Source: Meandrina meandrites
Taxonomy: Eukaryota; Cnidaria; Anthozoa; Scleractinia; Meandrinidae
Assembly: GCA_963693305.1 (NCBI GenBank)
Contig: OY855904.1
Location: forward strand, 36,089,417-36,153,416
Length of the DNA: 64,000 bases
Reading direction: 5' to 3'
A program made the translations under genes and the position numbers. Positions 9,875 to 18,439 of the stretch are shown here, one piece after another. Within the stretch, counting starts at the first letter, position 1, and every line of letters starts with the position of its first letter. The notes under the pieces are model-generated. The model worked only from the letters and a program-made list of their open reading frames with translations. It had not been told where the DNA came from and did not search any database.

Positions 9875-10477
9875 ATGGATCCGAGCAACATCCCGTTCAA
9901 CGCTCTTATTGTTGGGCCGACGAATTCAGGCAAATCGAGGTTTGTGGTGGGCCAGATCTACGGCCCTTTCCGCGGCAAGTTCGAATACATCGTGCTCATC
10001 TGCCCGACATTCGCGCACAACAAGACCTACCACCAAATTGGTGAAAATGACCCAAGAATTTGTGTGATAACATGCAAGCAGCACGAGGTGGAAATTTTTT
10101 TAAAGGTCGTGAGTTTGCTTTTGGAGGGCACCAACACGCTCATAATACTCGATGACTGCGCAGCCTCCAAAGATGTGAAAGGGTGCACAGGACAGCTGGT
10201 GAATCTTGGCTTTTCCACTCGACATATCGGCATCAGCGTTTGGGTACTGACCCAGTAGATAACCAGCATCACACCTTCCTTCCAGGAGAACATGGTGGCT
10301 ATCGTTCTATTTTACACTCCCTCGGCCAAAACCACGAAGGCGATCTTTGATGATTACGCCGGCGAACTCTCCCACGATGAGTACAAAGATCTGATTTCAA
10401 AGCTGAAAGAGCGAAAGTTCTCTTATCTTGTGCTATTGCTTCGCCACCCCTACGGGGTTAAGTTATTTTTGAATTGA
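9875..10477 (+). pseudogene. Polinton packaging ATPase (FtsK/HerA, A32-type) with in-frame TAG
   Basis: ATG at 9875. Walker A is GPTNSGKS (residues 14-21), Walker B is LIILDD (about 89-94), and WVLTQ at about 123-127 is a likely sensor strand. TAG at 10256-10258 directly after this glutamine interrupts the gene; the same frame continues to 10477 with family-like sequence (LFYTPSAKTTKAIFDDYAG, then LKERKFSYLVLLLRHPYG). Total length of about 200 residues is normal for the Polinton ATPase. The enzyme pumps DNA into the capsid. The neighbouring capsid gene ends 15 bp upstream once the Penelope insertion is discounted, so the two are adjacent virion-assembly genes. Confidence 0.8.
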
Positions 10478-10513
10478 AAAAATGAAAGTTGTATATATGT
10501 TGCTAAGTACACA

Positions 10514-11038
10514 ATGGCTGAACAAGAGTTCGCAGAAATTATGAACCAACTGGAAGCCGAGCCGTCGAGCGGGCCAGCTGGTAGTATTGTGCCAGACTTT
10601 ACCAGCTTAACCGCCCCTGGACCTGACATTCCTGCTCTTCGTGAGCAGCTGAACGTGCTTGTATCTACAGGCAAAGCCAAAGAGGCCATCGGCGTGCAGT
10701 TAAGACATGAACAGGTAAAGCGCCTAAGCGACAAAGATGTTGAGAAATACATCAAAAGGTACGAGACCTACGTGGGCTCCAAGACAACAGAAAGTTTGAT
10801 CGACAGCTGCATTTTTCTTGTAACCAAAGCGGTCGGAATGGCCGTTGACATCAAAGACATCGACGCTTATCAAAATGAACTCAGAAACGACTACATCATC
10901 AACCAAGAGCTCTCCAATCTGGCCAGCAACCTTGCTTTGACGTGCGGCCGTTTTCTTGCTATGGCCAACGCGGCGCTGATCACCACAAAACACATTGTTT
11001 TAACTCGCATTTGGATAGAAAGGATGAAGCAAAATTAG
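10514..11038 (+). CDS. Unrecognised 174-aa Polinton cassette protein
   Basis: An intact frame with ATG at 10514; gtatatatg lies about 20 bp upstream. The N-terminal ~45 residues are acidic and Pro/Gly-rich (MAEQEFAEIMNQLEAEPSSG). The rest is predicted mostly helical and contains KDVEKYIKRYETYVGSKTTE and a weakly hydrophobic ESLIDSCIFLVTKAVGMAVD stretch. There is no signal peptide or enzyme motif I recognise. It directly follows the packaging ATPase and precedes a run of small membrane proteins, so a virion or assembly role is plausible but unproven. Confidence 0.65.
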   Translation: MAEQEFAEIMNQLEAEPSSGPAGSIVPDFTSLTAPGPDIPALREQLNVLVSTGKAKEAIGVQLRHEQVKRLSDKDVEKYIKRYETYVGSKTTESLIDSCIFLVTKAVGMAVDIKDIDAYQNELRNDYIINQELSNLASNLALTCGRFLAMANAALITTKHIVLTRIWIERMKQN

Positions 11039-11141
11039 AAGAAATTCGTCAGCATACCTCACCATCTGCTGAACAATTCCAGACAAATTCTGAGTAATTG
11101 CAAAATAATTTTATTTGCTTAACATATACGCTTCGTTTCAA

Positions 11142-11636
11142 AATGTCAACCGAACAATCCGAGGGCGCACATTTGCAGGGCCAGACCCAGGCGGCACATT
11201 CGCAGGTCGATATCACACAGCAAGCAACAACTACACCTCAACTCCAACTACAGCTGCACGCATAAAAAATCCCAAGCGTGTGGCTGCTGGCAAATTGGTT
11301 GCTGAAAGAACGCGGCTGGCCCGCGAACAACAGAAAAAAGCCGCAGCTGAGGCTGCTGTCATAATCGCAAACAACAAGGCAAAAGCCACCGCCGCGGCCC
11401 CTGAGCAAGCCCCGACTACAGAAGACGAAAGCCCAAAGAGTACCGGGGAAAAAAATAGCAGTCTCAGCACTACCTAATGGCTTGCTGTTGCCAGCTTAGT
11501 CGTTTCACTGGTCGGGATTTATTACAAACGTGAAGAGCTCAAGGCCGTATTCAGCAAAAAGACACCTGAGCCCGCACATGTTGAGCCACAACCTGCTCGC
11601 GCGACACAGCCCAGAGCTTTAAGACATATGGATTGA
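11142..11636 (+). pseudogene. Lys/Ala-rich small membrane protein gene, frameshifted
   Basis: ATG at 11142 starts a Gln/Thr-rich segment (MSTEQSEGAHLQGQTQAAHS) that hits a stop near 11262. The adjoining frame carries ARIKNPKRVAAGKLVAERTR and an Ala/Lys-rich helix up to TAA 11475-11477. The same frame then gives WLAVASLVVSLVGIYYK, a clear membrane segment with a basic tail, and stops at 11636. One frameshift plus one stop therefore break what was probably a ~165-residue single-pass protein. The 3' end is duplicated at 11928-11991. Confidence 0.5.
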
Positions 11637-11991
11637 ATATTATACCTGTCATCATATTAATATGAAGAAAGTTGACTTTGTCCCAAATGTCCGAAACCGG
11701 GGAAAGGCATTCGTATGATGTATTAAAACAATTAAACACTTTTTTCTTATTCTATATAAATATGGTGCAAGTTCCAACACAAACATTTATTGTCAATTTT
11801 TTAACAGGCTTCGTCGTTTATACTTTTTGGTGGTATGTTACTTGCAAGACAATTGATACATTGATTAGGTTGGTAGAAAACCATTCGAATTTTGTTGAAG
11901 TGCAAGAGAAAGATGAAGCAGATGACACATGTTGAGCCACAACCTGCTCGCGCAACACAGCCCAAAGGTTTAAGACATATGGATTGAATAT
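11577..11991 (+). repeat. Direct repeats of ~65 bp, 351 bp apart
   Basis: catgttgagccacaacctg and the following ~45 bp occur at 11577-11641 and 11928-11991 with three or four differences. Each is followed by the leader and start atgaagaaagttgac (11661 and 12025). A 351-bp duplication therefore created a second, decayed start of the 12025 gene and carries the small gene at 11762. Confidence 0.85.
11762..11935 (+). CDS. Small membrane protein, 57 aa
   Basis: ATG at 11762, preceded immediately by ttattctatataaat, the same AT motif as in the capsid gene's promoter region. The product has one hydrophobic segment rich in aromatic residues (TFIVNFLTGFVVYTFWWYV, residues ~7-25) and a charged acidic tail (VEVQEKDEADDTC). 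The frame is intact. It lies within the duplicated block between 11577 and 11991. The function is unknown. Confidence 0.5.
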   Translation: MVQVPTQTFIVNFLTGFVVYTFWWYVTCKTIDTLIRLVENHSNFVEVQEKDEADDTC

Positions 11992-12024
11992 TTACAAATT
12001 AATATTATACCCGCCTCCTATACC

Positions 12025-12180
12025 ATGAAGAAAGTTGACGTTCCCCAAGTTCTTATCTCAACCGCGGCCATTTTTGGTATCGGCCTGATATGGTATGACT
12101 TCAACGTGAAGGTTTTTAATACAGTCCGCGATCTTTTGAATGCCACATTATATAACCCGGACGCAGAAGAGACAAATTAA
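12025..12180 (+). CDS. Small membrane protein, 51 aa
   Basis: ATG at 12025 (MKKVDVPQVLISTAAIFGIG). One hydrophobic helix covers residues ~7-23 and an amphipathic tail follows, ending at TAA 12178-12180. The frame is intact. A decayed copy of its first codons lies at 11661. It belongs to the run of small membrane proteins between ATPase and integrase. The function is unknown. Confidence 0.5.
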   Translation: MKKVDVPQVLISTAAIFGIGLIWYDFNVKVFNTVRDLLNATLYNPDAEETN

Positions 12181-12227
12181 TTTGATTTAAACTTTTGTAT
12201 GTTTCCATTTCTATACTTGCAAAAATA

Positions 12228-12449
12228 ATGTCAGACAACAAGCTTGTTAAAACCATCATAGATGCTGCTACTATCACTGGTTTGGCCGCCGGCATCGGCT
12301 GGGTCGCAAAAAAGGTTGTGAAAGAGAATTTTACTTCTGACCCCAGCAGCAGTGCGATGAACTACGTGAAGTTCACAGCCGTCATGGCGGGGAGCATTGC
12401 GCTCAAACAGTACCTCGAGGACCAAAACATCCTTCCCACCAGCGTCTGA
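12228..12449 (+). CDS. Small membrane protein, 73 aa
   Basis: ATG at 12228 (MSDNKLVKTIIDAATITGLA). It has two weak hydrophobic segments, TITGLAAGIGWVAKKV and VKFTAVMAGSIALKQY, separated by a polar loop, which suggests a short two-pass or peripheral helical hairpin protein. The frame is intact and ends at 12449. It lies 42 bp before the next gene, like a tightly packed viral cassette. The function is unknown. Confidence 0.5.
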   Translation: MSDNKLVKTIIDAATITGLAAGIGWVAKKVVKENFTSDPSSSAMNYVKFTAVMAGSIALKQYLEDQNILPTSV

Positions 12450-12491
12450 AATTAATGATTTGAAAAAAAACTCTTCTCTGATATATAAACC

Positions 12492-12917
12492 ATGGCAAGT
12501 ATCGCGATTATGGTTGGTGGGGCTGTGTTGAATGCTGCGGCTTTTATCGGTGGCAATTATCTTGCGAGGGCACTTGGCGGAGGTGACAAAGCTGCACTTG
12601 ACGAAAAAGTACGCCATGATAAAGCTCTCGAGAAGTATCAAGCGGCTTACGCCAAATACTCCCGTGACCGCACCAAACTTCTCGACTGGATTGCGACTAA
12701 CACGCAAATAAAGGAGGAGGCCAAGCAGAACTTCACCAACACTGACTACGCCTTCAAACTGTACAACCAGGCGCACCCTGACAAACAAATGATAACCCCC
12801 AAAGAGCCCAAGTTCTCAGATTTCTATCAACCAAGCGAACAGCAGAAAAATGGTGAACTCATGTTCGTGGGTGCCGGGGCTCTTGCTCTGGGCTACGCAG
12901 CCTTCCGGTTCCTTTAA
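12492..12917 (+). CDS. Unrecognised 141-aa protein with membrane-like ends
   Basis: ATG at 12492, preceded by gatatataaacc. A Gly/Ala-rich hydrophobic start (IAIMVGGAVLNAAAFIGGNY) is followed by a charged helical middle (DEKVRHDKALEKYQAAYAKY) and a hydrophobic end (GELMFVGAGALALGYAAFRF). The frame is intact. The topology, two short membrane segments bracketing a soluble helical domain, is shared with other proteins of this element. It is immediately upstream of the integrase. The function is unknown. Confidence 0.6.
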   Translation: MASIAIMVGGAVLNAAAFIGGNYLARALGGGDKAALDEKVRHDKALEKYQAAYAKYSRDRTKLLDWIATNTQIKEEAKQNFTNTDYAFKLYNQAHPDKQMITPKEPKFSDFYQPSEQQKNGELMFVGAGALALGYAAFRFL

Positions 12918-12946
12918 ACTTTTTTACTCCTTACTTATATTGCACG

Positions 12947-13876
12947 ATGGACCCTGGGGGCTACTGGAAAGGTATTGCCGTGATCAAAAAATTATCCGAA
13001 GCCGCCAAGGTACCAGAAGAAACCACAAAAAAGTGGCTGTTCAAGCAAGCACTCTGGCAGATCTTCCTCCCCGCACGAAGCGCATTCCTCGGCCGAAATT
13101 CGACGTGCCTACACCCAACGCGGTCCACCAGGCGGATCTTCTTTTTCTGCCGCATGACAAACTGCCCCGCGGGCGCAAAGTTTTTAAATATGCCCTCACC
13201 GTTGTCGACGTGGCCAGCCACTACAAAGAGGCTGAACCCTTGACCTCGAAAAACTCTGATGAAGTTGCCCTGGCTTTTAACAGAATTTACAAGCGCATGC
13301 CTCTGAAATGGCCTGAACTGCTGCAGGTTGACCCTGGGCGCGAATTCATGGGCGCTGTTACAAAAGAAATGGAAAATCACAAAACTTACATTCGGCGCGG
13401 GCGAGTTGACATTCACCGTGACCAGGCCATTGTTGAACGTTTCAACCACACCCTGGATGAGCGCTTGTTCGGGCACCAGTACGCCGTTGAAATGCGCCTG
13501 CCCGAGGGCCAGTGGTCCACGGCGTGGGTAAAACTGCTTCCTGAAGTTGTGGCCGCTCTGAATAACAAGGTAACAAGCCTTACCAGCCAGAAACCCGCCG
13601 TTGCCATCAAAGAAAAAATGTTTCTGCAAAGCCATCGACACCTCATTTGAGGCCTGTTGGGCAAAGGGAAAAAAAGCTCCCCTCTCTTGTGAATGTTAGG
13701 TATTTGTACCAACCTGGCGAGCTTGAAGGTGGTGTGAAAAGGGCCACAGATCCAATCTGGTCAAACCGAATCAGCCCGTTCTCTACTATTTGCACAACGG
13801 GCCCCAGCGAGGCTTTGTGCGTGAAGAACTGCTGGTTGTGCCTGCAAACACACAATTACCCCCCGAGCAACTATAA
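12947..13876 (+). pseudogene. Polinton integrase (rve DDE family), frameshifted
   Basis: ATG at 12947 (GGYWKGIAVIKKLSEAAKV). The frame shifts near 13060-13085, after which the catalytic core is readable: AVHQADLLFLP (first Asp), LQVDPGREFMG (second Asp) and DQAIVERFNHTL (Glu). A second shift near 13640 moves to a C-terminal module (LVNVRYLYQPGELEGG) and a third near 13760 restores the final segment (NQPVLYYLHNGPQRGFVREE), ending at TAA 13874-13876. This C-terminal part matches the beta-rich, chromodomain-like tail of Polinton integrases. The enzyme would insert the element into host DNA. All three catalytic residues survive, but no continuous protein can be made. Confidence 0.85.
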
Positions 13877-13877
13877 C

Positions 13878-14075
13878 ATTTCTTTATTTCAGCATCTCTG
13901 TTAAAGCTTCTTCTATTTCTTTGATTTCAGTATTTGTTAATAAAGCTTCTATTTCGTTCATTTCAGTAGTAGCGAATAAAAGCTTCTATTTCTTTCATTT
14001 CGGTATTTGCACTGGTGTACCCGCAAGCCTTTGTATTTACCCCGTCATGCCCCCGTATTTACCCCGTCATGCCCC
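13878..14075. repeat. Short tandem repeats between integrase and polymerase
   Basis: Roughly 46-bp units built on aaagcttctatttcttt and atttcagtattt repeat about three times (13878-14012), followed by two copies of gtatttaccccgtcatgccc (14034-14075). They occupy the junction where two converging genes would end and overlap the degenerate 3' end of the polymerase gene. Confidence 0.7.
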
Positions 14076-14912
14076 TCGCTTCGAAGAATGTTCATTCCGT
14101 GCCACATCTGCTGCGTGCCGAAGAGCGTTTCCTTGTACTGTTCATGCTTTATTTGTTTCTTGACAACGCTCTTTTTTACACCCTTTGGTTTCTTTATATT
14201 TTTTTCGTCTGCCTTCAAGATAGAGTACATTTTCGACCTCAGACAAACAATCTCTGATATGGGGGTTCCGGCACACTCGTCTTTCATTTTGCCCAAGACC
14301 TTTTTGTTCGCGTTTGAGTGGAGTGGATGCTCCTTTGGGTAGTCGCTCGTGTCGTAATGGTTTTCGTTTGCTTTAATGTCTTTGTAAACGTCCTCCGTTT
14401 TGATTTCAAGCAGAAGGCTGTCTGTGTCTGTGTATAGGAGATCGCAGCTTTTGCCGTACTGCTTTTTCAGATGGTTGTAGAAAAAGTCGTACATCAGGAT
14501 CTTGCTGTTGTCAAGTATTGCCATCCCCGTGTAGACCGGCTTGTTGAGCAGCAGCCGGCTTTTGCGCATGTCGATTCCAACCAGGTCATTTGTAAACATT
14601 ACATGCCTTGAGTACAAAGGGCTGGCAACAAATTTCCTTATTTTGTCTGTCTCACTGCTGCGCACTATTTTTATGTCAACACAGTTACGCAGGTTTTCCA
14701 TGGTTTTACCGAAAACTGAGTTATTCATTAGCTTGTAAAAGTTCTTTTCAAAGTCGTTCTTTGCCTTTTTCCTGAATTCTGTGTTCATCCGGATGTACGG
14801 CTCCATCCAGCATTCTTGTTCGAACTCCAGCACCCTTTTTACACGCTTCAGTTTCATCCCCTGCTTCAGATAAAACTACAGGTTTCTGTTATGCACAACG
14901 TAGTCTTTTTTG
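14045..14912 (-). pseudogene. DNA polymerase B, C-terminal (palm motifs B and C) fragment
   Basis: The frame from 14857 down to 14045, plus a few codons in the same frame up to about 14912, covers polymerase motif B (FYKLMNNSVFGKTMEN) and motif C (LLYTDTDSLLLE), both with catalytic residues intact, and WHGMNILRSE close to the end. Usual family sequence after this point is replaced by repeat-derived codons, so the C-terminus is truncated. Motif A (DxxSLYP-type) is absent: the fragment joins directly to exonuclease-side sequence at about 14912. Protein-primed type B polymerases copy Polinton DNA from a terminal protein. Confidence 0.85.
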
Positions 14913-15770
14913 TCCTCGAGTACTTCTCTTTGTCTGGAAGACTTGTTTCGCTGAATCTCGCCCATGAGTCCATGTACTCGTAAGGGTAAATACCCTTTTT
15001 GTAAAGCAGGTCGCTGCCATTTGAAATGGTTGATGTGATTTTTAGTGACTCCTTCGGCGTTGCTCTTACAAGAGAATCAAGGCTTCCTTGCAAAAAGTTC
15101 AAGCTGTCAATGAAACGCAGACCTCCGACTGAAAATGTGATATATTTCTCCATGTTGTTGGCTACGCATTTCACCTCTTGCATTAAATGGTGCGCGTCGT
15201 ATCCCCTCAGGTTGTGAAACACAATTGGTATCTGGTCTGTTTTGGGCTTTATTCGCATTTTAAGGTTACATGCGTTGTGCGCGGCTCCGCGGTACGCGCC
15301 CGTCATGTGGCAATGGTCTTTTACCGCATCTCTGAAGTTTTTCTGAAGCAGAGGCTTTTCACAAAAATAACAATTCACCTGTGCCTTTGCCTGCTCTTGG
15401 TCCTTTTTCTCTGTTACATGTTTTAGTGTGAGAATCCCGTTGACCTTTTTTTCTGCCTCCTTTTTTATTTCGATAATGTCGTTTTCCTCTATCATTACTT
15501 CCTTTTTTATTTTTTGTTCCTCCTGCTGCTGTTTTTGTACCATGTAATAGCACCTTTTGTGCCATTGGCCCCAATAACTGCTTTCCCCGCCTTCTTCGAT
15601 TTTAAAAACTGGCAAAGAATCTAAGTATTCGTCTTTTATCAAACTTTTGTTGCATATATGACAATTCTTTGCATTTTTACATTCTTTCCAGTCTTCGTCT
15701 GTCATCACTATCGGCTTTGGTGTGGCCAGACTCTCTCTGATTTTCATTTCTTCCTGCAGTATTCCGTTAA
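14912..15770 (-). pseudogene. DNA polymerase B, middle fragment
   Basis: The frame contains two zinc-finger-like clusters typical of Polinton polymerases (CKNAKNCHICNKSLI; CYFCEKPLLQKNFRD...DHCHMTG with AHNACN), then the exonuclease II region IPIVFHNLRGYDAHHLMQEV (Asn/Tyr/Asp pattern) and RFIDSLNFLQGSLDSLV (exonuclease III). It ends with SETSLPDKEKY, then shifts frame at about 14912 into sequence that normally lies some 180 residues further on, showing an internal deletion. At 15770 it is separated from the N-terminal part by a MITE. Confidence 0.85.
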
Positions 15771-16152
15771 AGGAGCTCTGTCACGGGGATTTTGCAGTTT
15801 TTTGGTCTAAACTGTTCTGAAATTAGTGGTAGGCGGCTTAACTCATGAAAGACATTACCTTTGAACGTCTAAAGGAAGATATAACCTTAATATGTGGATA
15901 GAAATCTGACTACGGCTATAAATATTGATTATTTTGTAGACCTGGGGAAACAACTTGAAAAGTTTAGCTAAACTTTTCAAGTTGTAATCCATTTCCATCG
16001 TAGCCGTCTGCAGCTAAAGATGCTTGTTAACAGTTTCCGTGCTCTAATATAGCAATTCTTAATTAAAATGGACCATTATGTTTTGGTTTCCTTCGACACA
16101 AATATAAATTTTGGCTGTTAAAAAATCTGTTCAAATCCGTGACAAAGCCCCT
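15771..16152. mobile_element. TTAA-flanked MITE (piggyBac-like) in the polymerase gene
   Basis: A 382-bp insertion flanked by TTAA at 15767-15770 and 16153-16156. Ends are inverted repeats (aggagctctgtcacgggg against ccgtgacaaagcccct). The polymerase frame is recovered when the insertion and one TTAA are ignored. The ends resemble those of the MITE at 40266-40649 (aggggcactatcacgg). No coding capacity. Confidence 0.85.
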
Positions 16153-17477
16153 TTAAGAAACTCTTTTACCGCATTTTCGCCCCTGCAAACTTTTGACCCT
16201 GTAACTTCTCCGTCGCTTCTCACAACAATGTACGAATACCCGCACGCTTCATGCCATTCAGTCTTTTCTGTGTAGCTTTTGTTCTTGCTATCCGGCCCGT
16301 GCTCACAGCCTGGTATCTTTTTTACCAGTGCCTCAAAGTCCGCATATATCACATAGGGCGCCTTCATCTGTTTGTGGTAATTTTGGAAAGCGAGGATGTT
16401 TTTCCCCTCTTCTGGCATCTCAATCCTTGTCGGCCTGCCGTTCACGCCGTTGCAGTATTTTTTCTGGTCCTCGAACAAATGCGCTCTTGTGAAACGTGTT
16501 AAGCACATCATGCAGTAGAAAGTTTTATTGTTTATTGCCTTATCGAACAGCAAAGCGCTTTCTCTTTTTACGAAACAATAGTGCTGAATTTCCCCTGACT
16601 CAATCAACATCAGGTTTATTCTCAGCACAACCGGCTCTTTTCTGCTTATCCTGTGCACAATCACGGTATTGTTTTTCCAGCCAAATGCGTTTATTGCCAG
16701 TTTTTTGTTTTGAGCTTCAAGCTTGTCGATCTGTTTTACCAGTGTTGGGAAATCGATGCCCCAATAGTTAATACCATCGTTAATCGGATATTTGCTTGGT
16801 CTTTGTGGGTTCTTTCCATCTTGTGGAGGAAATAAAGCAGCTCTTAGAGCCCACTTCAGACATTCGTTGTCTCTGTTTTGCACGTTAATTATTGCCTTCT
16901 TTTTTGCCAGATTGGCTGGAAGAGGTAAATAGGTTCCTCCGCGCAGTGGCTGATATTTTGCGACATTCATGTATGCTGTCATTATCCCGTCAACACCCCA
17001 TCCTGATCCCTTCTCAGACCAGCTTTCTATTTCCCCCATTATTCTTTCCATGAATTCTTCTAATTTTTGTTCTATCAGTTCTTTGTTATTCCTGTAAAAA
17101 ATGTGTGGCTGGTCCTCTTTAAAATAGTGCGTCATTTGTTGCAGTTCACCGTTTCTTAATATGGTAAACTTTACTTGTAGCCCGAAGCTCACCTTTACAC
17201 TGCCCAACTTTTCGATTTCCTGTTCAACAAACCCTGTAAACTTTTCTTTATTTTCTCGTGCAAACACCCGAAGGTCATGGTTGTACGGATTTGTTTTTGA
17301 CACATCCATTATCCATACACGCAGCCATTCCTGGAAATTACTCTGACTTATGTTAAACACGTCATATAAAGGAACTAGTTCAGGTTGTAATGGTTGAGGA
17401 AGGTTTCTGTTTTGCTCCCTCGTTATTGGACTGTAAAACGTTTCTAAAACATTGGACGAAAATCTTGTGGCTGCCAT
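16153..17477 (-). pseudogene. DNA polymerase B, N-terminal fragment
   Basis: ATG at 17477 starts a ~440-residue open part. The N-terminal ~300 residues match the extension seen in Polinton polymerases (NECLKWALRAALFPPQDG; YWGIDFPTLVKQIDKLEAQN; HLFEDQKKYCNGVNG with a zinc-ligand pattern). The exonuclease I motif is at APYVIYADFEALVKK (DxE). The frame runs into the MITE at 16152. Without the MITE, and with the internal deletion near 14912, the gene would be continuous, so this segment is intact but part of a dead gene. It is the rightmost Polinton gene and reads inward. Confidence 0.85.
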
Positions 17478-17656
17478 CTCGGCGTATATACTTGTGCAGA
17501 TAATTCTTCAATTGGAAAATAATTCTGGCACACTTTTGTATATAGACAGTGCATACATTTGTTCAATAGAAAATATTTTTGGTGACACAACCGCTTGCTC
17601 GGTTTGGGGTCACGCTCTTTGTTTACTTCCATGCTTGCGTTATTTTCTCACAAACC
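17478..17656. other. Upstream region of the polymerase; expected Polinton end not visible
   Basis: If the element is complete, its right terminal inverted repeat should lie here or just beyond. I compared this stretch by eye with 1.76-1.92 kb and found no inverted match. A tatata-type motif (cgtatatacttg) precedes the polymerase start. Confidence 0.4.
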
Positions 17657-17804
17657 ACACACACATATAAAATACTGCGTTCTAGCAAACTTATGTGTAC
17701 AAAAATTTTAACCCCAAAAAATGAGGGCCTCAAGGGCGAAATTTTTTGTTTTTAAGATGTTTACAGATAAATTGTGCTAGAACCAGTATTTTATATGTGT
17801 GTGT
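17657..17804. repeat. Hairpin with ~30-bp arms
   Basis: acacacacatataaaatact at 17657 with gttctagca, and tgctagaac with agtattttatatgtgtgtgt at 17775-17804, are reverse complements apart from a 2-base insertion. The loop is about 87 bp. It lies at the right margin of the Polinton block and may be a small MITE or mark the boundary. Confidence 0.75.
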
Positions 17805-17814
17805 TCTTTTAATT

Positions 17815-18060
17815 TTATAGGCAAAAACTATGGATTGAAGCGAATTGAAAGCACAAGCCTTTAATATGTAAACCCTTGCAGGTCAGTGGCTGTTTTTCAA
17901 GAAACTTCTTGAACTGTTTTAAGTCATACGAAGTTTCCTTCTTCATGTTTATATTTTCCTGCTCCTTGGTAAACAATTTTATGTAAGCTTCAGTGAACTT
18001 AACTTCTCTATCACTCGCCATCAATTTACTGGCATTTGACAATGTTTGGCAGCTGTACAA
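17815..18060 (-). pseudogene. Possible tyrosine-recombinase (Crypton/DUF3504-like) N-terminal fragment
   Basis: An 81-codon frame contains VKFTEAYIKLFTKEQENINM followed by KKETSYDLKQFKKFLEK. This resembles the N-terminal helical segment of Crypton-derived/DUF3504 proteins, which are abundant in cnidarians ('F-x-E-x-QEN-x-NT-x-KKT-x-x-D'). No catalytic domain follows in the window. The likeness is short, so the call is tentative; a chance frame is the alternative. Confidence 0.3.
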
Positions 18061-18439
18061 TGGCGCAAAATGATGTCATTGATATCCTCACTAGTGAGGA
18101 TATGATCCTCACTAAAATACACAACTCCTAAAATGGAAAATACGCAACTCCTAGATGTAATTTTGTATGAATTTTATCAGTGGTCTATTTTCCTGTAAAA
18201 CACTCACATTCTATATGATAAGAAGTGTGATTAAATTTTCATGAGTCTAATAAATTTTTCAGTCAACACATTTATCTGGAACTGCATGACTTTTTTTTAT
18301 TAGCCTTAAGTCTTATTTCTCATTCTAAAATTATTGCTTGCCTACCAAATAAGAACCTTTTCCAAGGCTGTAGGTAATCTGCCAGGTTTTTATACATATA
18401 CAGTACATGCAAGACTACCCCTCGTATAAGTGATGTATT
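18061..18439. other. Non-coding; contains a 22-bp perfect palindrome
   Basis: atatcctcactagtgaggat plus at (18082-18103) is its own reverse complement, followed by a further half site gatcctcac. No gene is visible. Confidence 0.7.

Noticed and set aside
12231..12788. 185-residue leftward frame
   Set aside because: Antisense to two small cassette genes with good plus-strand starts and upstream TATA-like motifs.
12961..13641. 226-residue leftward frame
   Set aside because: Antisense shadow of the integrase core, whose catalytic triad is on the plus strand.
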